Position numbers and translations under genes: made by a program
DNA from: Lewinella sp. W8
GTDB taxonomy: Bacteria > Bacteroidota > Bacteroidia > Chitinophagales > Saprospiraceae
DNA length: 64,000 bases
Reading direction: 5' to 3'
NCBI RefSeq assembly: GCF_004375085.3
Contig: NZ_SNAQ03000012.1
Location: 124,001 to 188,000, forward strand
The notes under the pieces: generated by a model
What the model was told of the DNA's origin: nothing
Databases searched by the model: none
The model's input: only the letters and a program-made list of their open reading frames with translations
In this document: one piece after another, positions 43,161 through 52,599 of the stretch
Numbering within the stretch: the stretch's first letter is position 1
How the letters are laid out: each line of letters starts with the position of its first letter

Positions 43161-44234
43161 CTAAAAGGTTGGACAAATAACGCGCTCCCGGTAGGAAGCG
43201 GGCTGAACGTAAATCACGCTTAACTCCCAACCCCCGCGACCATCGGATACGGTATTCAGTGCGCCGGCGGAAATGTCGTAACTCACGCCAAACTGCAAAC
43301 GCTCGGTTTCCAGGGCCGCCGAAACGATGAGGGCGTTTAGGCCGGGGCTGCCACCGGTTTGGTTGCTCATTTGCCCCCATAAGCCTACCCGCAGGGCAAC
43401 TTCCCGCCAGGCGCGTTCCGTATACCGCAGGTTAGTGCCAAAGAGAATTTCCTGTGAGGGCCCCTGCAACATCACCCGGGCGGCGGGCAGCAGGCTCATG
43501 TCTCCCCGGCCGAGGGGCAATTCTCCGCCGCCGTGGATCACGTAGCGGCGGTCGAGGCGGTCCTCATTTCCCTGTACGGGCGAAACGTTTGGCGTGGTGA
43601 GGTGATACACGGCGCCACCGAAATAAGCGCCCGTCCGGTCGCCGAGGTTAGCAAACCAACCGATCCCGGCGTTCACGTCCAGGTAAAGATTACTGCCACT
43701 GCCGGCGATTGGTTCGCCGGTGGGTAGGGTTTGGTCCAGGTAAGCTTCCCGGGTAAGTGGATCCACGAAATACTGCTGGGAGAACCAGACCTTGTTCAGG
43801 TCGAAACCTCGCTGGCCAAAGCCAACCTGTCCACCCCCGACGAGGAAGTGCCCGGTTCCCCGCCGGCGGGAGCCCCCCACTTGCTGCTGGTAACTGAGTC
43901 CCACGAGCCCCTGGGTGCGCACGAAGTCGCTGGAGCCCATTTCGTCGCGTTGCAGCTGGAGCCCGAGCCCAAAATAATTGCCGTTGCCCGCCGGCAGCCG
44001 GAATTCGGCGCCCGCACCCACACTCCGGTAGCCTTCCGTGCTCAGCAGGGAGGTGTACAACTCCCGATAGTTGGCCGTGATGCGCAGCTGACCACTCATG
44101 ACGCCCGTCATGGCGGGGTTCATCAACTGAGGAGCCGCGGCCATCTGGGCGTACCTGGCATCCTGCGCTTGCGTCCAAAAAGAGGTAGCCAGCGCCAGGC
44201 AAAAAATGATAATCTGGGGGAATACGCGTTTCAT
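43161..44234 (-). CDS. PorP/SprF family T9SS outer-membrane protein
   Basis: A 357-residue protein with a signal peptide (FCLALATSFWTQAQ). The N-terminal segment QMAAAPQLMNPAMTGVMSGQLRITANYRELY is the PorP/SprF hallmark: N-P-A-x-x-G followed by R-x-x-x-x-Y-R. The rest is strand-rich (GAGAEFRLPAGNGNYFGLGL, ATSFW excluded) and fits an outer-membrane barrel. SprF-like proteins are dedicated partners for secretion and surface anchoring of proteins with type B sorting domains. Here the gene lies 5 bp after one such giant protein and before another on the same strand, so it probably serves both. Confidence 0.9.
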   Translation of the reverse strand: MKRVFPQIIIFCLALATSFWTQAQDARYAQMAAAPQLMNPAMTGVMSGQLRITANYRELYTSLLSTEGYRSVGAGAEFRLPAGNGNYFGLGLQLQRDEMGSSDFVRTQGLVGLSYQQQVGGSRRRGTGHFLVGGGQVGFGQRGFDLNKVWFSQQYFVDPLTREAYLDQTLPTGEPIAGSGSNLYLDVNAGIGWFANLGDRTGAYFGGAVYHLTTPNVSPVQGNEDRLDRRYVIHGGGELPLGRGDMSLLPAARVMLQGPSQEILFGTNLRYTERAWREVALRVGLWGQMSNQTGGSPGLNALIVSAALETERLQFGVSYDISAGALNTVSDGRGGWELSVIYVQPASYRERVICPTF

Positions 44235-44239
44235 AGGAA

Positions 44240-47200
44240 TTAGCGGATTAGGGTCGTTTCGCCGGCAATGGTTTCCTGTGACCGGTCTTCGTATTCAATG
44301 ACTACTTTGAAGAGGTAAACGCCGGCGTTCAGCACCTTGCCCTCGTGGGTGCCGTCCCAGCCCCGGTTCGGATCGTTGACTTCCCACTGGCCATCATGAA
44401 AGAGGACGTTGCCCCAGCGATCCAGGATCATCATGTCAATGACCTGAGTACCCGGCCTTCCGTGCACCAGCAGGCGGTCGTTGCGGCTGTCTCCGTTAGG
44501 ACTAAAGGCCGTCGGTACGGCCACCTCACGAATCTTCCGGACGCTGACGCGCACCCGGTCTTCGGCCTCACATCCATTGTCGTCGGTCAGGGAAAGGGTG
44601 TAGTCAATCTCAAATTCTGGCTTGGCCGTAGGTGCCGGGCAATCCGTACAATCAAGGGTGCCGTCAAAGGCGCCCCGCCAGCGGTATTCCAGCATGCCAA
44701 TTCCACCAACAATGCTGGGCTGTAGTTGCAGGCTGTCACCGAAGATTATGGTCGTGTCCTGCCCCAGGTCCAGGCTGAAGAAGGGACCGTCATTGACGAT
44801 AACGTTTTCACTGATCTGGCAACCCGCACTATCGCGGACGAAGGCAATGTATTCTCCGGCGGGAAGGCCGAGGAAATCCGGGCTCCGCGTAAATCCACGG
44901 TTTTCCAGGCCGTACACGAAGGGCGGCCTACCACCACTCCCCATGATGGAGATGGTGCCGGTGGCCTCGCCCGCACAGAGGGCGGCCTGAGCCGAGGTGG
45001 CGATGCCTACCGGCGTGGGCTCCGCGATCACGATGGTGGTGTCGTTTACGCAGTTGTTCGCGTCCGTGAGTTGCAGGTCGTAGCTTCCGGCCACCAGTCC
45101 GGTGATCTGGTTGTCCGTGCTGCCCGTGGACCAGAGGTACTGGTAGCCACCAACCCCACCGGTTCCCAGCGCGGAAATTCGTCCATCCGCTTCGCCGAAG
45201 CAGGAGACGTCCAGGCGGTTGATGTCGGCCTGCAGGCGATTGGGCTGGGTGATGACCAGGGTGGTATCCAGGCGGCAATTGTCTACGTCCGTGATTTGCA
45301 GGCCGTAGTTTCCGGCCGGCAGGTTACTGATGGTGTTGGCCTGGCTGAAACCGGCATTTGCTCCCCACTGAATCATGAAGGTACCGGGATTGGGCCCGTC
45401 AATATTGCTGAGGCTGAGCCCGCCCGTACTGTTGCCGAAGCAATCGACGGGGTCCTCCGTTGCCGTGAAGGTGATGGGGGGCGGAGCGGGCAGGAACCGC
45501 TCTCCGGTTCCCTGACATCCCCGGGGGTCGGTCACCGTCACGCCGTAGTTGACGTTGCCGGGTAAATTCGTGATGACGATGCCCGTTGCACCGGTGGACC
45601 AGTTGAAGGAGTAGTCCGAATCTTGCTGTCCGGCGCCACCGCCGGGAACCACGCCCAGCTGACCGTCGTCCCGGTTGCTACAGGTCGGCTGGGTGGCCAG
45701 GATGTTTACGGTGACCTCCGGGAGGTCATTTACCGTTTCGGTAAATACTTGGGTACATCCGCGGGTGTCGGTCACCGAAACGGTGGCCGTGCCGTTTGGC
45801 AGGGCGACGGCCGTGGCTGCCGTTTCTCCACTGTTCCATTCGTAGGTGAAGCTGCCCGCTCCGCCGCTGGCCATGACGGTCGCCACATTAGCCGAAGCCC
45901 CGAAGCACCCCTGTTGATCCTGGGTAATGGTTGCCGTAATGGCCGTGGCCGGTTCGGTGATGGTCACCATATCGGTGGTCTGGCAACCCCGCCGGTCGGT
46001 GATGGTCAGTTCGTAGGTTCCGGCGGGAACGTCGACGATGCTGTCCTGGGTACCCCCGTTGGACCAGTTGAACTGGTACCCGCCGTTGCCACCGGTAGGG
46101 AGGGCGACAATTCGTCCGTCGCTGCCGTTGAAACAGGCCACGTCAGTGGTTCGGAATGAATTGCCCAGCGGAGTGGGCTCTGCCACCATGGCCGTCAGGG
46201 TGGCCGTACACATATTGGCGTCGGTCACCACCAGCCGGTAGGTACCTACGGTCAGGGCGCCGGCGTCTTCGTCAATCTGCGCGTTCGGATCGTCCCAGAG
46301 GTAGGTGTAGGGACCGGTTCCGCCGGCGGTGGTCACAAAAATTTCCCCGTTGGAGCCTCCGAAGCAACTCACATCACGCACGGAATCCAACCTGACGGTC
46401 AGGGCCGGAGGGTCGGTGAGGGTATAATTGAAGGTTTCCGAACATCCATCCGCGTTGATCACCTCCACCGAGTAAGGACCGGCCGACAGACCGGAAATAT
46501 CTTCGGTGACCGCTCCGGTACTCCAGCGGTAGGTATAGCTGGCGGCCGGACCGGTAACCGTCAGGTCGATGGCTCCGGTGCTGTTGCCGTTACAGTCGGG
46601 GTTGGTTAGGTCGTCCGCCACCGTAGCCTGCAGGGAATTGAAGGTCACCTCCACGCTCGCCTGATCGGTACAACCATCCAGGGTGCTTACGGTCAGGGTG
46701 TAGGTCCCGGCGGCACTGGGCGTAATGGTTGGATTGGGACAGTCCGTGCAGGAAAGGTCACCATTAGCGGGCGTCCAGGAGTAGGTGTATCCCGGATCGT
46801 GCCGGAAGGTGATGGACCACTTGATAAACTCGCCAACGTCGTTGCCCAGGCGGTCCCAGGCGCGGAGGGTCCAGGCACCGTTAATCGGCGCGGTATTGAA
46901 TCCCGTCCATCCGCTGCCCTGCGACCGGAAGGTTCCCGTATACGGGGCCGTGCCGCTACTGATGGGGTTGGTGGCCGTGGGGCTGAAACAGGTACTGGTC
47001 AGGCTTTCTCCGGGACCGCCATCCCCCTCCATCAGGGTGAGGCTACGGCCATTGGGCCCGACGAGTTGCAGAGAAATATCGCGTAAATCGCCGTTGTTTT
47101 CCAGGTCAACACAAACACTGACGATGTCGGTGCTGGCGTCGGAAATCACCGCTGGATTGTGGTAATCCACCATGATGGTGTTCGTGTAGGGAGACAGCAG

Positions 47201-48973
47201 GCTTTCGTACAGCGCGTTGCTGAATTCGTCTTCGGCGGTCACCTCCCAGGTGATCATCGTGTCCGACCGTAAACTGGCCACGTTGGGTTCGAAGGAAGAA
47301 CCCTCACAGATGGCGGTATCCAGGCGGGGACGGTCCACCAAAGCGGTACAGTTGACGCACTGGGGAGCCATGGGCGGAAGCACCGAAAGAAAAATGGTCG
47401 TATCGTACGTACACCCGAAATCATCTTCGGAGCCTATTCTGATGGGAACGTTGCCGGGATTGCTCTGCTGCACCACAATGCTGTCCGTACTGTAGAATGG
47501 GTAGGCAGAGTTTGGGACGAAGGAAACCGTGGATACGGGGACGGTAAAGGTCTCCTGATCGGGGTAAACACTGTTTTCAAACTCAATCGTCCACTCGTAA
47601 ATCGAGCCATTGTCCCGGGGGATGTTGTCCCGGATGTTTAGCGTCCACTCGCCATTCAGGGGACATCCGATCAGGGTGTTGAAGGATTCTTCCGCGGCGT
47701 AATCGATGCCGGGCATACTTTGGTTATCACCGACGTTGAAGAACGTGACGTGCTCGGCCATCGTGCGGGGGGCGGTAGCCGTCCAGCAGTAGGTCTCCGG
47801 AGGGTCTGGCGTGGTGGTGTTTTCGCGTCCCTGTCCGAGCAGTTGCCGGTCTACATTGTCGTTACCGTCGTAGCGGTGGAGATCGAGCCGGCTGCCGTCC
47901 GGGCATTCAATCCACATGTCCAGGTCCCCCAGGTAGCTGTGTTCCATGCGGGCACAAATGCGCACGATGTCCGAGCCCCGTTCGAGGGTTTGTCCGGGAC
48001 GAAAATTGGAGAAGGTCAGCGGACTACTGTACTCGGCACCGTCTCCGTCCGGTAACAGGGTAAGTTCCGTCAGGGTCTGACTGGTGTTGAAGGAAAGCTC
48101 CTGGGGCTCGGTAACCACGCCGGTGGAGCCATTGCCCGTCGTTTTTACCGTGAGGGAAACGGCTTCGTCGGAACATATTTCGGTCGGGAAGTCAGGCGTG
48201 AGGTTAAAATTTGGGGGAGGAGATACGCGAATGCGCTGGCTGATGCGGTTGCTGTTAGTGCACCCCTGAACGTCTTCGATGGTGAGCTGCACGACGTAGC
48301 CTCCGGGCTCCTCGTAGGTGTGGGTGATGGTCTGCCCGGTCAGGATGGTTCCGTCCTGCATGTTCCAGGTGAAAATGGAGGTGGCATCACTCTGGGCGTA
48401 TACCGAATTGTTGGCGTCGTAGATGCCGCGGCCCGTAAGCGTAATTGGTTCGCCCGGACAAATGTCGATGTAGCCGTCAACGGCGGGCACCGGAGCGGGG
48501 ATGGCACTGTCGAGAATGGCTTCAATGGGCTGACAGGCCGGCACACAGTTGATGTTGGCCGCCCAGCCCGGTGCAATGCCCGTACTGTTGTAGCGAATAA
48601 ACAGGCAGCCGGAAGTGTTGGGTAGTTTTGCCTCGACAAAGAAGCTCTGCCCGTTGGAACTTCCGTTGATGCGGGTGATTTCCGGGGCCGTAGCGTCCTG
48701 ACCATTATAGATGATCATCTCTCCGTCAATGTTCAGTTCCGTAAAAAACAGCTGCATATGGGTCGCCCCGGAACCGTCCGCACAGAGGGTGATCTCCTGA
48801 AATTGTCCGTTACCCACCGTATTCCCGTTGGGGCCGCCCGTATCAAAAAAGGTGCCGGAACAGGCATTTTCCTGGCCACCCTGAGAAATTCGGATATTCT
48901 GGGCGCTGATCAATGCCGGCAGAAAGAACAGTACAACTAGGCCAGGGAATAAACGGGAGTAATGCTGCTGCAT
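44240..48973 (-). CDS. Giant T9SS type B surface protein with CUB-like, P-domain and SprB repeats
   Basis: About 1577 residues; start ATG 48973 precedes the signal peptide (LFPGLVVLFFLPALISAQ). Order: a CUB-like domain (about 20-145, YNGQDATAPEITRING), a PKD domain (FTWNMQDGTILTGQTITHTYEEPGGY), two proprotein-convertase P-domain-like regions (HSYLGDLDMWIECPDGS with GEWTLNIRDN; GDLRDISLQLVGPNGRS with GAWTLRAWDR), then about eight SprB-type repeats (DVSCFGGSNGEI, DVACFNGSDGRI, DVSCFGEADGRI) and a CHU_C sorting domain (AVPTAFSPNGDSRNDRL, GWDGTHEG). It is followed after 5 bp by the PorP/SprF gene. A cell-surface adhesin or structural role is inferred; no protease motif was recognised. Confidence 0.9.
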   Translation of the reverse strand: MQQHYSRLFPGLVVLFFLPALISAQNIRISQGGQENACSGTFFDTGGPNGNTVGNGQFQEITLCADGSGATHMQLFFTELNIDGEMIIYNGQDATAPEITRINGSSNGQSFFVEAKLPNTSGCLFIRYNSTGIAPGWAANINCVPACQPIEAILDSAIPAPVPAVDGYIDICPGEPITLTGRGIYDANNSVYAQSDATSIFTWNMQDGTILTGQTITHTYEEPGGYVVQLTIEDVQGCTNSNRISQRIRVSPPPNFNLTPDFPTEICSDEAVSLTVKTTGNGSTGVVTEPQELSFNTSQTLTELTLLPDGDGAEYSSPLTFSNFRPGQTLERGSDIVRICARMEHSYLGDLDMWIECPDGSRLDLHRYDGNDNVDRQLLGQGRENTTTPDPPETYCWTATAPRTMAEHVTFFNVGDNQSMPGIDYAAEESFNTLIGCPLNGEWTLNIRDNIPRDNGSIYEWTIEFENSVYPDQETFTVPVSTVSFVPNSAYPFYSTDSIVVQQSNPGNVPIRIGSEDDFGCTYDTTIFLSVLPPMAPQCVNCTALVDRPRLDTAICEGSSFEPNVASLRSDTMITWEVTAEDEFSNALYESLLSPYTNTIMVDYHNPAVISDASTDIVSVCVDLENNGDLRDISLQLVGPNGRSLTLMEGDGGPGESLTSTCFSPTATNPISSGTAPYTGTFRSQGSGWTGFNTAPINGAWTLRAWDRLGNDVGEFIKWSITFRHDPGYTYSWTPANGDLSCTDCPNPTITPSAAGTYTLTVSTLDGCTDQASVEVTFNSLQATVADDLTNPDCNGNSTGAIDLTVTGPAASYTYRWSTGAVTEDISGLSAGPYSVEVINADGCSETFNYTLTDPPALTVRLDSVRDVSCFGGSNGEIFVTTAGGTGPYTYLWDDPNAQIDEDAGALTVGTYRLVVTDANMCTATLTAMVAEPTPLGNSFRTTDVACFNGSDGRIVALPTGGNGGYQFNWSNGGTQDSIVDVPAGTYELTITDRRGCQTTDMVTITEPATAITATITQDQQGCFGASANVATVMASGGAGSFTYEWNSGETAATAVALPNGTATVSVTDTRGCTQVFTETVNDLPEVTVNILATQPTCSNRDDGQLGVVPGGGAGQQDSDYSFNWSTGATGIVITNLPGNVNYGVTVTDPRGCQGTGERFLPAPPPITFTATEDPVDCFGNSTGGLSLSNIDGPNPGTFMIQWGANAGFSQANTISNLPAGNYGLQITDVDNCRLDTTLVITQPNRLQADINRLDVSCFGEADGRISALGTGGVGGYQYLWSTGSTDNQITGLVAGSYDLQLTDANNCVNDTTIVIAEPTPVGIATSAQAALCAGEATGTISIMGSGGRPPFVYGLENRGFTRSPDFLGLPAGEYIAFVRDSAGCQISENVIVNDGPFFSLDLGQDTTIIFGDSLQLQPSIVGGIGMLEYRWRGAFDGTLDCTDCPAPTAKPEFEIDYTLSLTDDNGCEAEDRVRVSVRKIREVAVPTAFSPNGDSRNDRLLVHGRPGTQVIDMMILDRWGNVLFHDGQWEVNDPNRGWDGTHEGKVLNAGVYLFKVVIEYEDRSQETIAGETTLIR

Positions 48974-49193
48974 GGTTCGTGGGATATGTTCTTGCGGGAT
49001 GCTGGGATGGGGAACCACCATTGTGATCTTAAAAAAGGGCCTCCTTCGGTACACCAATTTTGTGGCTGCCAACTAGTTCCGGACTCGGGCGTGGACGCTG
49101 ACGGCTGACCTCAATCGGCGGGAGGTAAGATCAAAGGTACTTGGTCATCGATAAAGTCCGGTGCGTACGTGCGACAAAAAAGGTTGTTGCGGC

Positions 49194-49201
49194 TATCTTT
49201 G
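49194..49201 (+). promoter_or_regulatory. Candidate -7 promoter box for folD
   Basis: TATCTTTG matches TAnnTTTG exactly and lies 19 bp before the folD ATG at 49221. It argues for the short leader and against the upstream in-frame start at 49161. Confidence 0.5.
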
Positions 49202-49220
49202 GCGAAAAACGAAAAAGTCT

Positions 49221-50090
49221 ATGCAAGTATTGGATGGGAAGGCCCTATCGGAGCAGATAAAGGAGGAATTAAAACAGGAAGTTGATACCATCCGTCTGGC
49301 GGGAGGTAAAATCCCTCATCTGGCGGCCGTACTGGTGGGCGATAATCCCGCCTCTCAGGTGTACGTGCGTAACAAAGTCAGAAGTTGTGAACAGGTCGGA
49401 TTTCAGTCCACCCTCATCCGCCGCCCCGCGGACGTTTCCCAAAGCGAAATCCTGGACATCGTCAAGCGGCTCAACGAAGACCCGGACGTAGATGGCTTCA
49501 TCGTACAGCTTCCTCTGCCGGACCATATTGATGAAGACGCCGTGAATCTGGCCATCAGTCCGGAAAAGGACGTCGATGGGTTCACCCCCATCAACATTGG
49601 TAAGATGACCCTCGGGCTGCCCAGCTACCTGCCCGCTACCCCCAACGGTATTCTGGAGATCCTCCACCGTAATAATATCGAAACGAGTGGCAAGGAAGTG
49701 GTGGTTCTGGGCCGGTCCAACATTGTGGGCAAACCAATGTCCATTCTGCTGAGCCGAAAGGGACAACCGGGCAACGCCACGGTCACCATGTGTCACAGCC
49801 GCACCAAAAACCTGGCTGAGCATACGCGTCGGGCCGACATCCTGGTGGCGGCCATCGGTATTCCGGAGATGGTGACGGCCGACATGGTGAAGGACGGGGC
49901 GGTAATCATCGACGTGGGTATCAACCGGGTGGAAGACGCCAGCCGGAAACGCGGTTACCGCCTGGTCGGTGACGTTGACTACGCTGGATTGGAAGATAAG
50001 GTCAGCGCCATGACGCCCGTTCCCGGTGGGGTGGGGCCGATGACGGTCGTGAGCCTGCTGATGAATACGCTGAAGGCCAGTCAGCGGTAG
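49221..50090 (+). CDS. folD: Bifunctional methylene-THF dehydrogenase/cyclohydrolase
   Basis: A 289-residue enzyme interconverting 5,10-methylene-, methenyl- and 10-formyl-tetrahydrofolate with NADP. The catalytic Tyr48 and Lys52 lie in SQVYVRNKVRSCEQVG, the folate site includes VQLPLPDHID, and VVVLGRSNIVGKPMSILL with PVPGGVGPMTVVSLLMNT are the two FolD signatures. The start at 49221 (MQVLDGKALSEQIK) is the family's usual N-terminus. A strong terminator follows and separates it from the convergent trxB. Confidence 0.97.
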   Translation: MQVLDGKALSEQIKEELKQEVDTIRLAGGKIPHLAAVLVGDNPASQVYVRNKVRSCEQVGFQSTLIRRPADVSQSEILDIVKRLNEDPDVDGFIVQLPLPDHIDEDAVNLAISPEKDVDGFTPINIGKMTLGLPSYLPATPNGILEILHRNNIETSGKEVVVLGRSNIVGKPMSILLSRKGQPGNATVTMCHSRTKNLAEHTRRADILVAAIGIPEMVTADMVKDGAVIIDVGINRVEDASRKRGYRLVGDVDYAGLEDKVSAMTPVPGGVGPMTVVSLLMNTLKASQR

Positions 50091-50100
50091 GTATAAATAA

Positions 50101-50139
50101 AAAGTCCTGCGGTGGGGAAGACCCCGTCCGCAGGACTTT
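50101..50139. terminator. Bidirectional terminator between folD and trxB
   Basis: AAAGTCCTGCGG and CCGCAGGACTTT form a perfect 12-bp stem with a 15-nt loop. TTTGTTTT follows on the plus strand and TTTTTATTTAT on the minus strand, so both convergent genes can terminate here. Confidence 0.9.
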
Positions 50140-50162
50140 GTTTTAGCTGCTAATTCCGGCCA

Positions 50163-51101
50163 CTAGATGATGCCCACCTCGCCGAGGTAACGTTCCGCGT
50201 CCAGGGCGGCCATACAGCCCGTGCCGGCCGCCGTAATGGCTTGACGGTACACGTGGTCCGAAGCGTCTCCGGAAACGAATACGCCGGGGACGTTGGTTTT
50301 CGTGGAGTTCGGCTCGTGAATCAGGTAGCCCGTTTCTTCCATATCGAGCCAGTCCTTGAAGATTTGGGTGTTTGGCGTGTGGCCAATGGCCACAAAGAAA
50401 CCGGCAATGGGAATTTCCTGCTTCTCGCCCGTCTTATTGTTGAAGACCCGAACGCCGGTGACGACCTCATCTCCCAGGATTTCCTCCGTCTCCGTGTTCC
50501 AGTAAATTTTGATGTTCTTCTGCTTTTTCACCCGCTCCTGCATGATGGCCGAAGCCCGCATTTCGTCCCGACGAACAAACATATGTACGGTAGGACAGAG
50601 GTTACTCAGGTACAGCGCCTCCTCGGCGGCACTGTCGCCGGCACCGACGATGGCCACCTCCTTGCCACGGTAGAAGAAACCGTCGCACACGGCACAGGCG
50701 CTTACGCCGTTATTCGCCAGGCGCTGCTCACTTTCAAGACCCAACCATTTGGCGCTGGCTCCGGTAGAAATAATCACCGTATGGGCCTCAATTTCCTCGC
50801 CGGCTTCGGTATATAATTTATGAACCGGACCGGTAAAGTCCACGCGCTCAATCAATTCATACTTCACTTCGGTATCAAAACGTTCGGCCTGCTTTTTGAG
50901 GTCCTCCATCATCTGGGGCCCCATAATGCCGTCGGGATAGCCAGGAAAGTTTTCTACGTCCGTAGTAATCATCAACTGACCACCGGGTTCCTTACCCGTG
51001 TAGAGTACGGGGCTCATATTGGCCCGGGCGGCGTAAATGGCGGCAGTGTATCCGGCGGGACCGGATCCAATGATGACGGTTTTCAGGGGTTCTTTTCCCA
51101 T
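50163..51101 (-). CDS. trxB: Thioredoxin reductase
   Basis: A 312-residue flavoenzyme passing electrons from NADPH through FAD to thioredoxin. The FAD motif is IIGSGPAGYTAAIYAAR, the redox pair Cys136-x-x-Cys139 is in SACAVCDGFF, the NADPH motif is VAIVGAGDSAAEEA, and VFVSGDASDHVYRQAITAAGTGCMAALDAERYL is the C-terminal FAD site. Length and order are standard for the low-molecular-weight TrxB family. Upstream, TACCTTCG (51126-51133, minus) is one base off the -7 consensus. It would support the thioredoxin-fold lipoprotein and other thiol systems. Confidence 0.96.
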   Translation of the reverse strand: MGKEPLKTVIIGSGPAGYTAAIYAARANMSPVLYTGKEPGGQLMITTDVENFPGYPDGIMGPQMMEDLKKQAERFDTEVKYELIERVDFTGPVHKLYTEAGEEIEAHTVIISTGASAKWLGLESEQRLANNGVSACAVCDGFFYRGKEVAIVGAGDSAAEEALYLSNLCPTVHMFVRRDEMRASAIMQERVKKQKNIKIYWNTETEEILGDEVVTGVRVFNNKTGEKQEIPIAGFFVAIGHTPNTQIFKDWLDMEETGYLIHEPNSTKTNVPGVFVSGDASDHVYRQAITAAGTGCMAALDAERYLGEVGII

Positions 51102-51231
51102 GACAACATATTTTTTTGAGGGTGCGAAGGTAGTAAATACTTACCTACCAAAAACAGTTCTCCCGCCCGCCAGGTTGATCATCTTACCTGCGGTACCGCC
51201 GTAGTGTCGGATAGTGACGCTGGGCTGATAT

Positions 51232-52515
51232 TTATTCTCCCGTTCCGTAGCTTTCCGAAGGGTCTTTGCGTTCGGTTCCGCGAATGACCTTGTCGATTCT
51301 GGTGGCCAGCACCTGGTGGTCATAGGCCGAGTTCCGACTCAGGACGTTGGACATCAGCACCACCATGTACCGTTTCCCGTCGGGTTGCTCCACAATGCAG
51401 ACGCTGTTCATGTAGTTCATCCGGTTGCCCCGGTATTTTCCGCAGCTGGTGCCGGGAATACACCCGTAGAGGGAACCCGACTTGAAGTAGACCGCCGCGC
51501 TGTCCAGGGCCGGAGCGTGGGCGTAGCGAATCCGGCGGTCGGTCATGTACATGAGGCGCTTGATTTCCAGACTGGAATAGGGGTCGATCACCCGACCGCT
51601 CTCCAGCGCAACCAGCCACTTCATTAGTCCACGAGTGGTGCCGATGGAGCCTCCTTTGGGGGGCACAATACCGCTGGCACCCCGGGTGAACATGGTGCCC
51701 AGGCGCCACTCTTCGTGCTCGATCCCCATGTCCCGCAGCGGACCGTTAATGACGTCCTCGGCGATGTCGCGCTTTTCCTCGTAGGGGGTGGTTTTGAAGT
51801 AGTCCATCATCTGTTCGTGCGTCAGATTGGGGTATTCCTTGCCGAACACCCGCATCAGGATGGCTTCCCGCCACACGATGCTGGCCGCTCCGTTATTGCT
51901 GACCGATAGCATGTGGTCAATCCATTCGTAGAGGGAGAACTCGTCCCGCTCATTGACGATGCCGCGGGTGTAGCGGCTGGTCTCCACGTCGTAGCGGGGA
52001 ATGGTGTGATGGTCATAAACGCCGAAGGGTCCGGCCTTAACCACCCGCTCCTGCAAAATCTTGCGGCGGGCGTCCAGATCGTCGATGAAGAGGTTTTCGA
52101 GCTCACAGAACAGGGCCGTAACCACGGCCAGCTTGCCCACCGAACCGGGCTGGTAGCCCCGCTCGGGATTCCGTTCGGCGTAGCGTTCACTACCCGGGGT
52201 CATGTCGAACACCGCCAGGGAATAGCTGGGGTGAAAAATTGGCAGCATGCTTTCCAACTCTTGCTGGAGCTGGTCGTCGGTGGCGGGAAGGTCCAGGATG
52301 GGATCATCCATCAGGTTCAGCCGAATGTATTCCAGGGGGTGCCGGGCGCCGTAGGGTAGGGTGCGCACGAGCTGGGCGGAATCCATGTCCTGCAGCCGCT
52401 TGAGGCGGTCCATTCCCGTATTCTGATACCCGTCAATGGGGTAGCTGCCGGCGGGTTGCCAGGGATAGATCAGGGCGAGTAAAACGAGGACAAAGAGGAA
52501 AATCCGGGTGGGCAT
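51232..52515 (-). CDS. Class A beta-lactamase-like serine hydrolase
   Basis: A 427-residue exported protein (hydrophobic N-terminus IFLFVLVLLALIYPW). The serine penicilloyl-transferase-like motifs are present: S-x-x-K as Ser125-Val-Gly-Lys128, S-x-N as SNN (206-208) in MLSVSNNGAAS, and K-S-G as KSGS (345-348). The region around 97-135 (YSLAVFDMTPGSERYAERNPERGYQPGSVGK) suits the class A/PBP-like fold, and the protein is longer than class A beta-lactamases (about 290 residues). An Omega-loop Glu was not identified, so it may be a peptidase or esterase rather than a resistance enzyme. An exact -7 box lies 17 bp before the start. Confidence 0.8.
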   Translation of the reverse strand: MPTRIFLFVLVLLALIYPWQPAGSYPIDGYQNTGMDRLKRLQDMDSAQLVRTLPYGARHPLEYIRLNLMDDPILDLPATDDQLQQELESMLPIFHPSYSLAVFDMTPGSERYAERNPERGYQPGSVGKLAVVTALFCELENLFIDDLDARRKILQERVVKAGPFGVYDHHTIPRYDVETSRYTRGIVNERDEFSLYEWIDHMLSVSNNGAASIVWREAILMRVFGKEYPNLTHEQMMDYFKTTPYEEKRDIAEDVINGPLRDMGIEHEEWRLGTMFTRGASGIVPPKGGSIGTTRGLMKWLVALESGRVIDPYSSLEIKRLMYMTDRRIRYAHAPALDSAAVYFKSGSLYGCIPGTSCGKYRGNRMNYMNSVCIVEQPDGKRYMVVLMSNVLSRNSAYDHQVLATRIDKVIRGTERKDPSESYGTGE

Positions 52516-52531
52516 GTACGGGGCGTTTGAT

Positions 52532-52539
52532 CAAAGATA
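52532..52539 (-). promoter_or_regulatory. Candidate -7 promoter box for the class-A-like hydrolase
   Basis: On the minus strand TATCTTTG matches TAnnTTTG exactly, 16 bp before the ATG at 52515. It has the same eight bases as the folD box, giving a nearly leaderless transcript. Confidence 0.45.
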
Positions 52540-52599
52540 GGTTTGGGGAGTCGTATTCTGCGCCGAAGGGGGGAGCAGATTCGGTGGTTCTATTTTTGG

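Noticed and set aside
44162-44176. Another copy of the dispersed repeat inside the PorP/SprF gene
   Set aside because: CCTGCGCTTGCGTCC is similar, but it encodes the normal signal-peptide end (TQAQDAR) and is probably coincidence.
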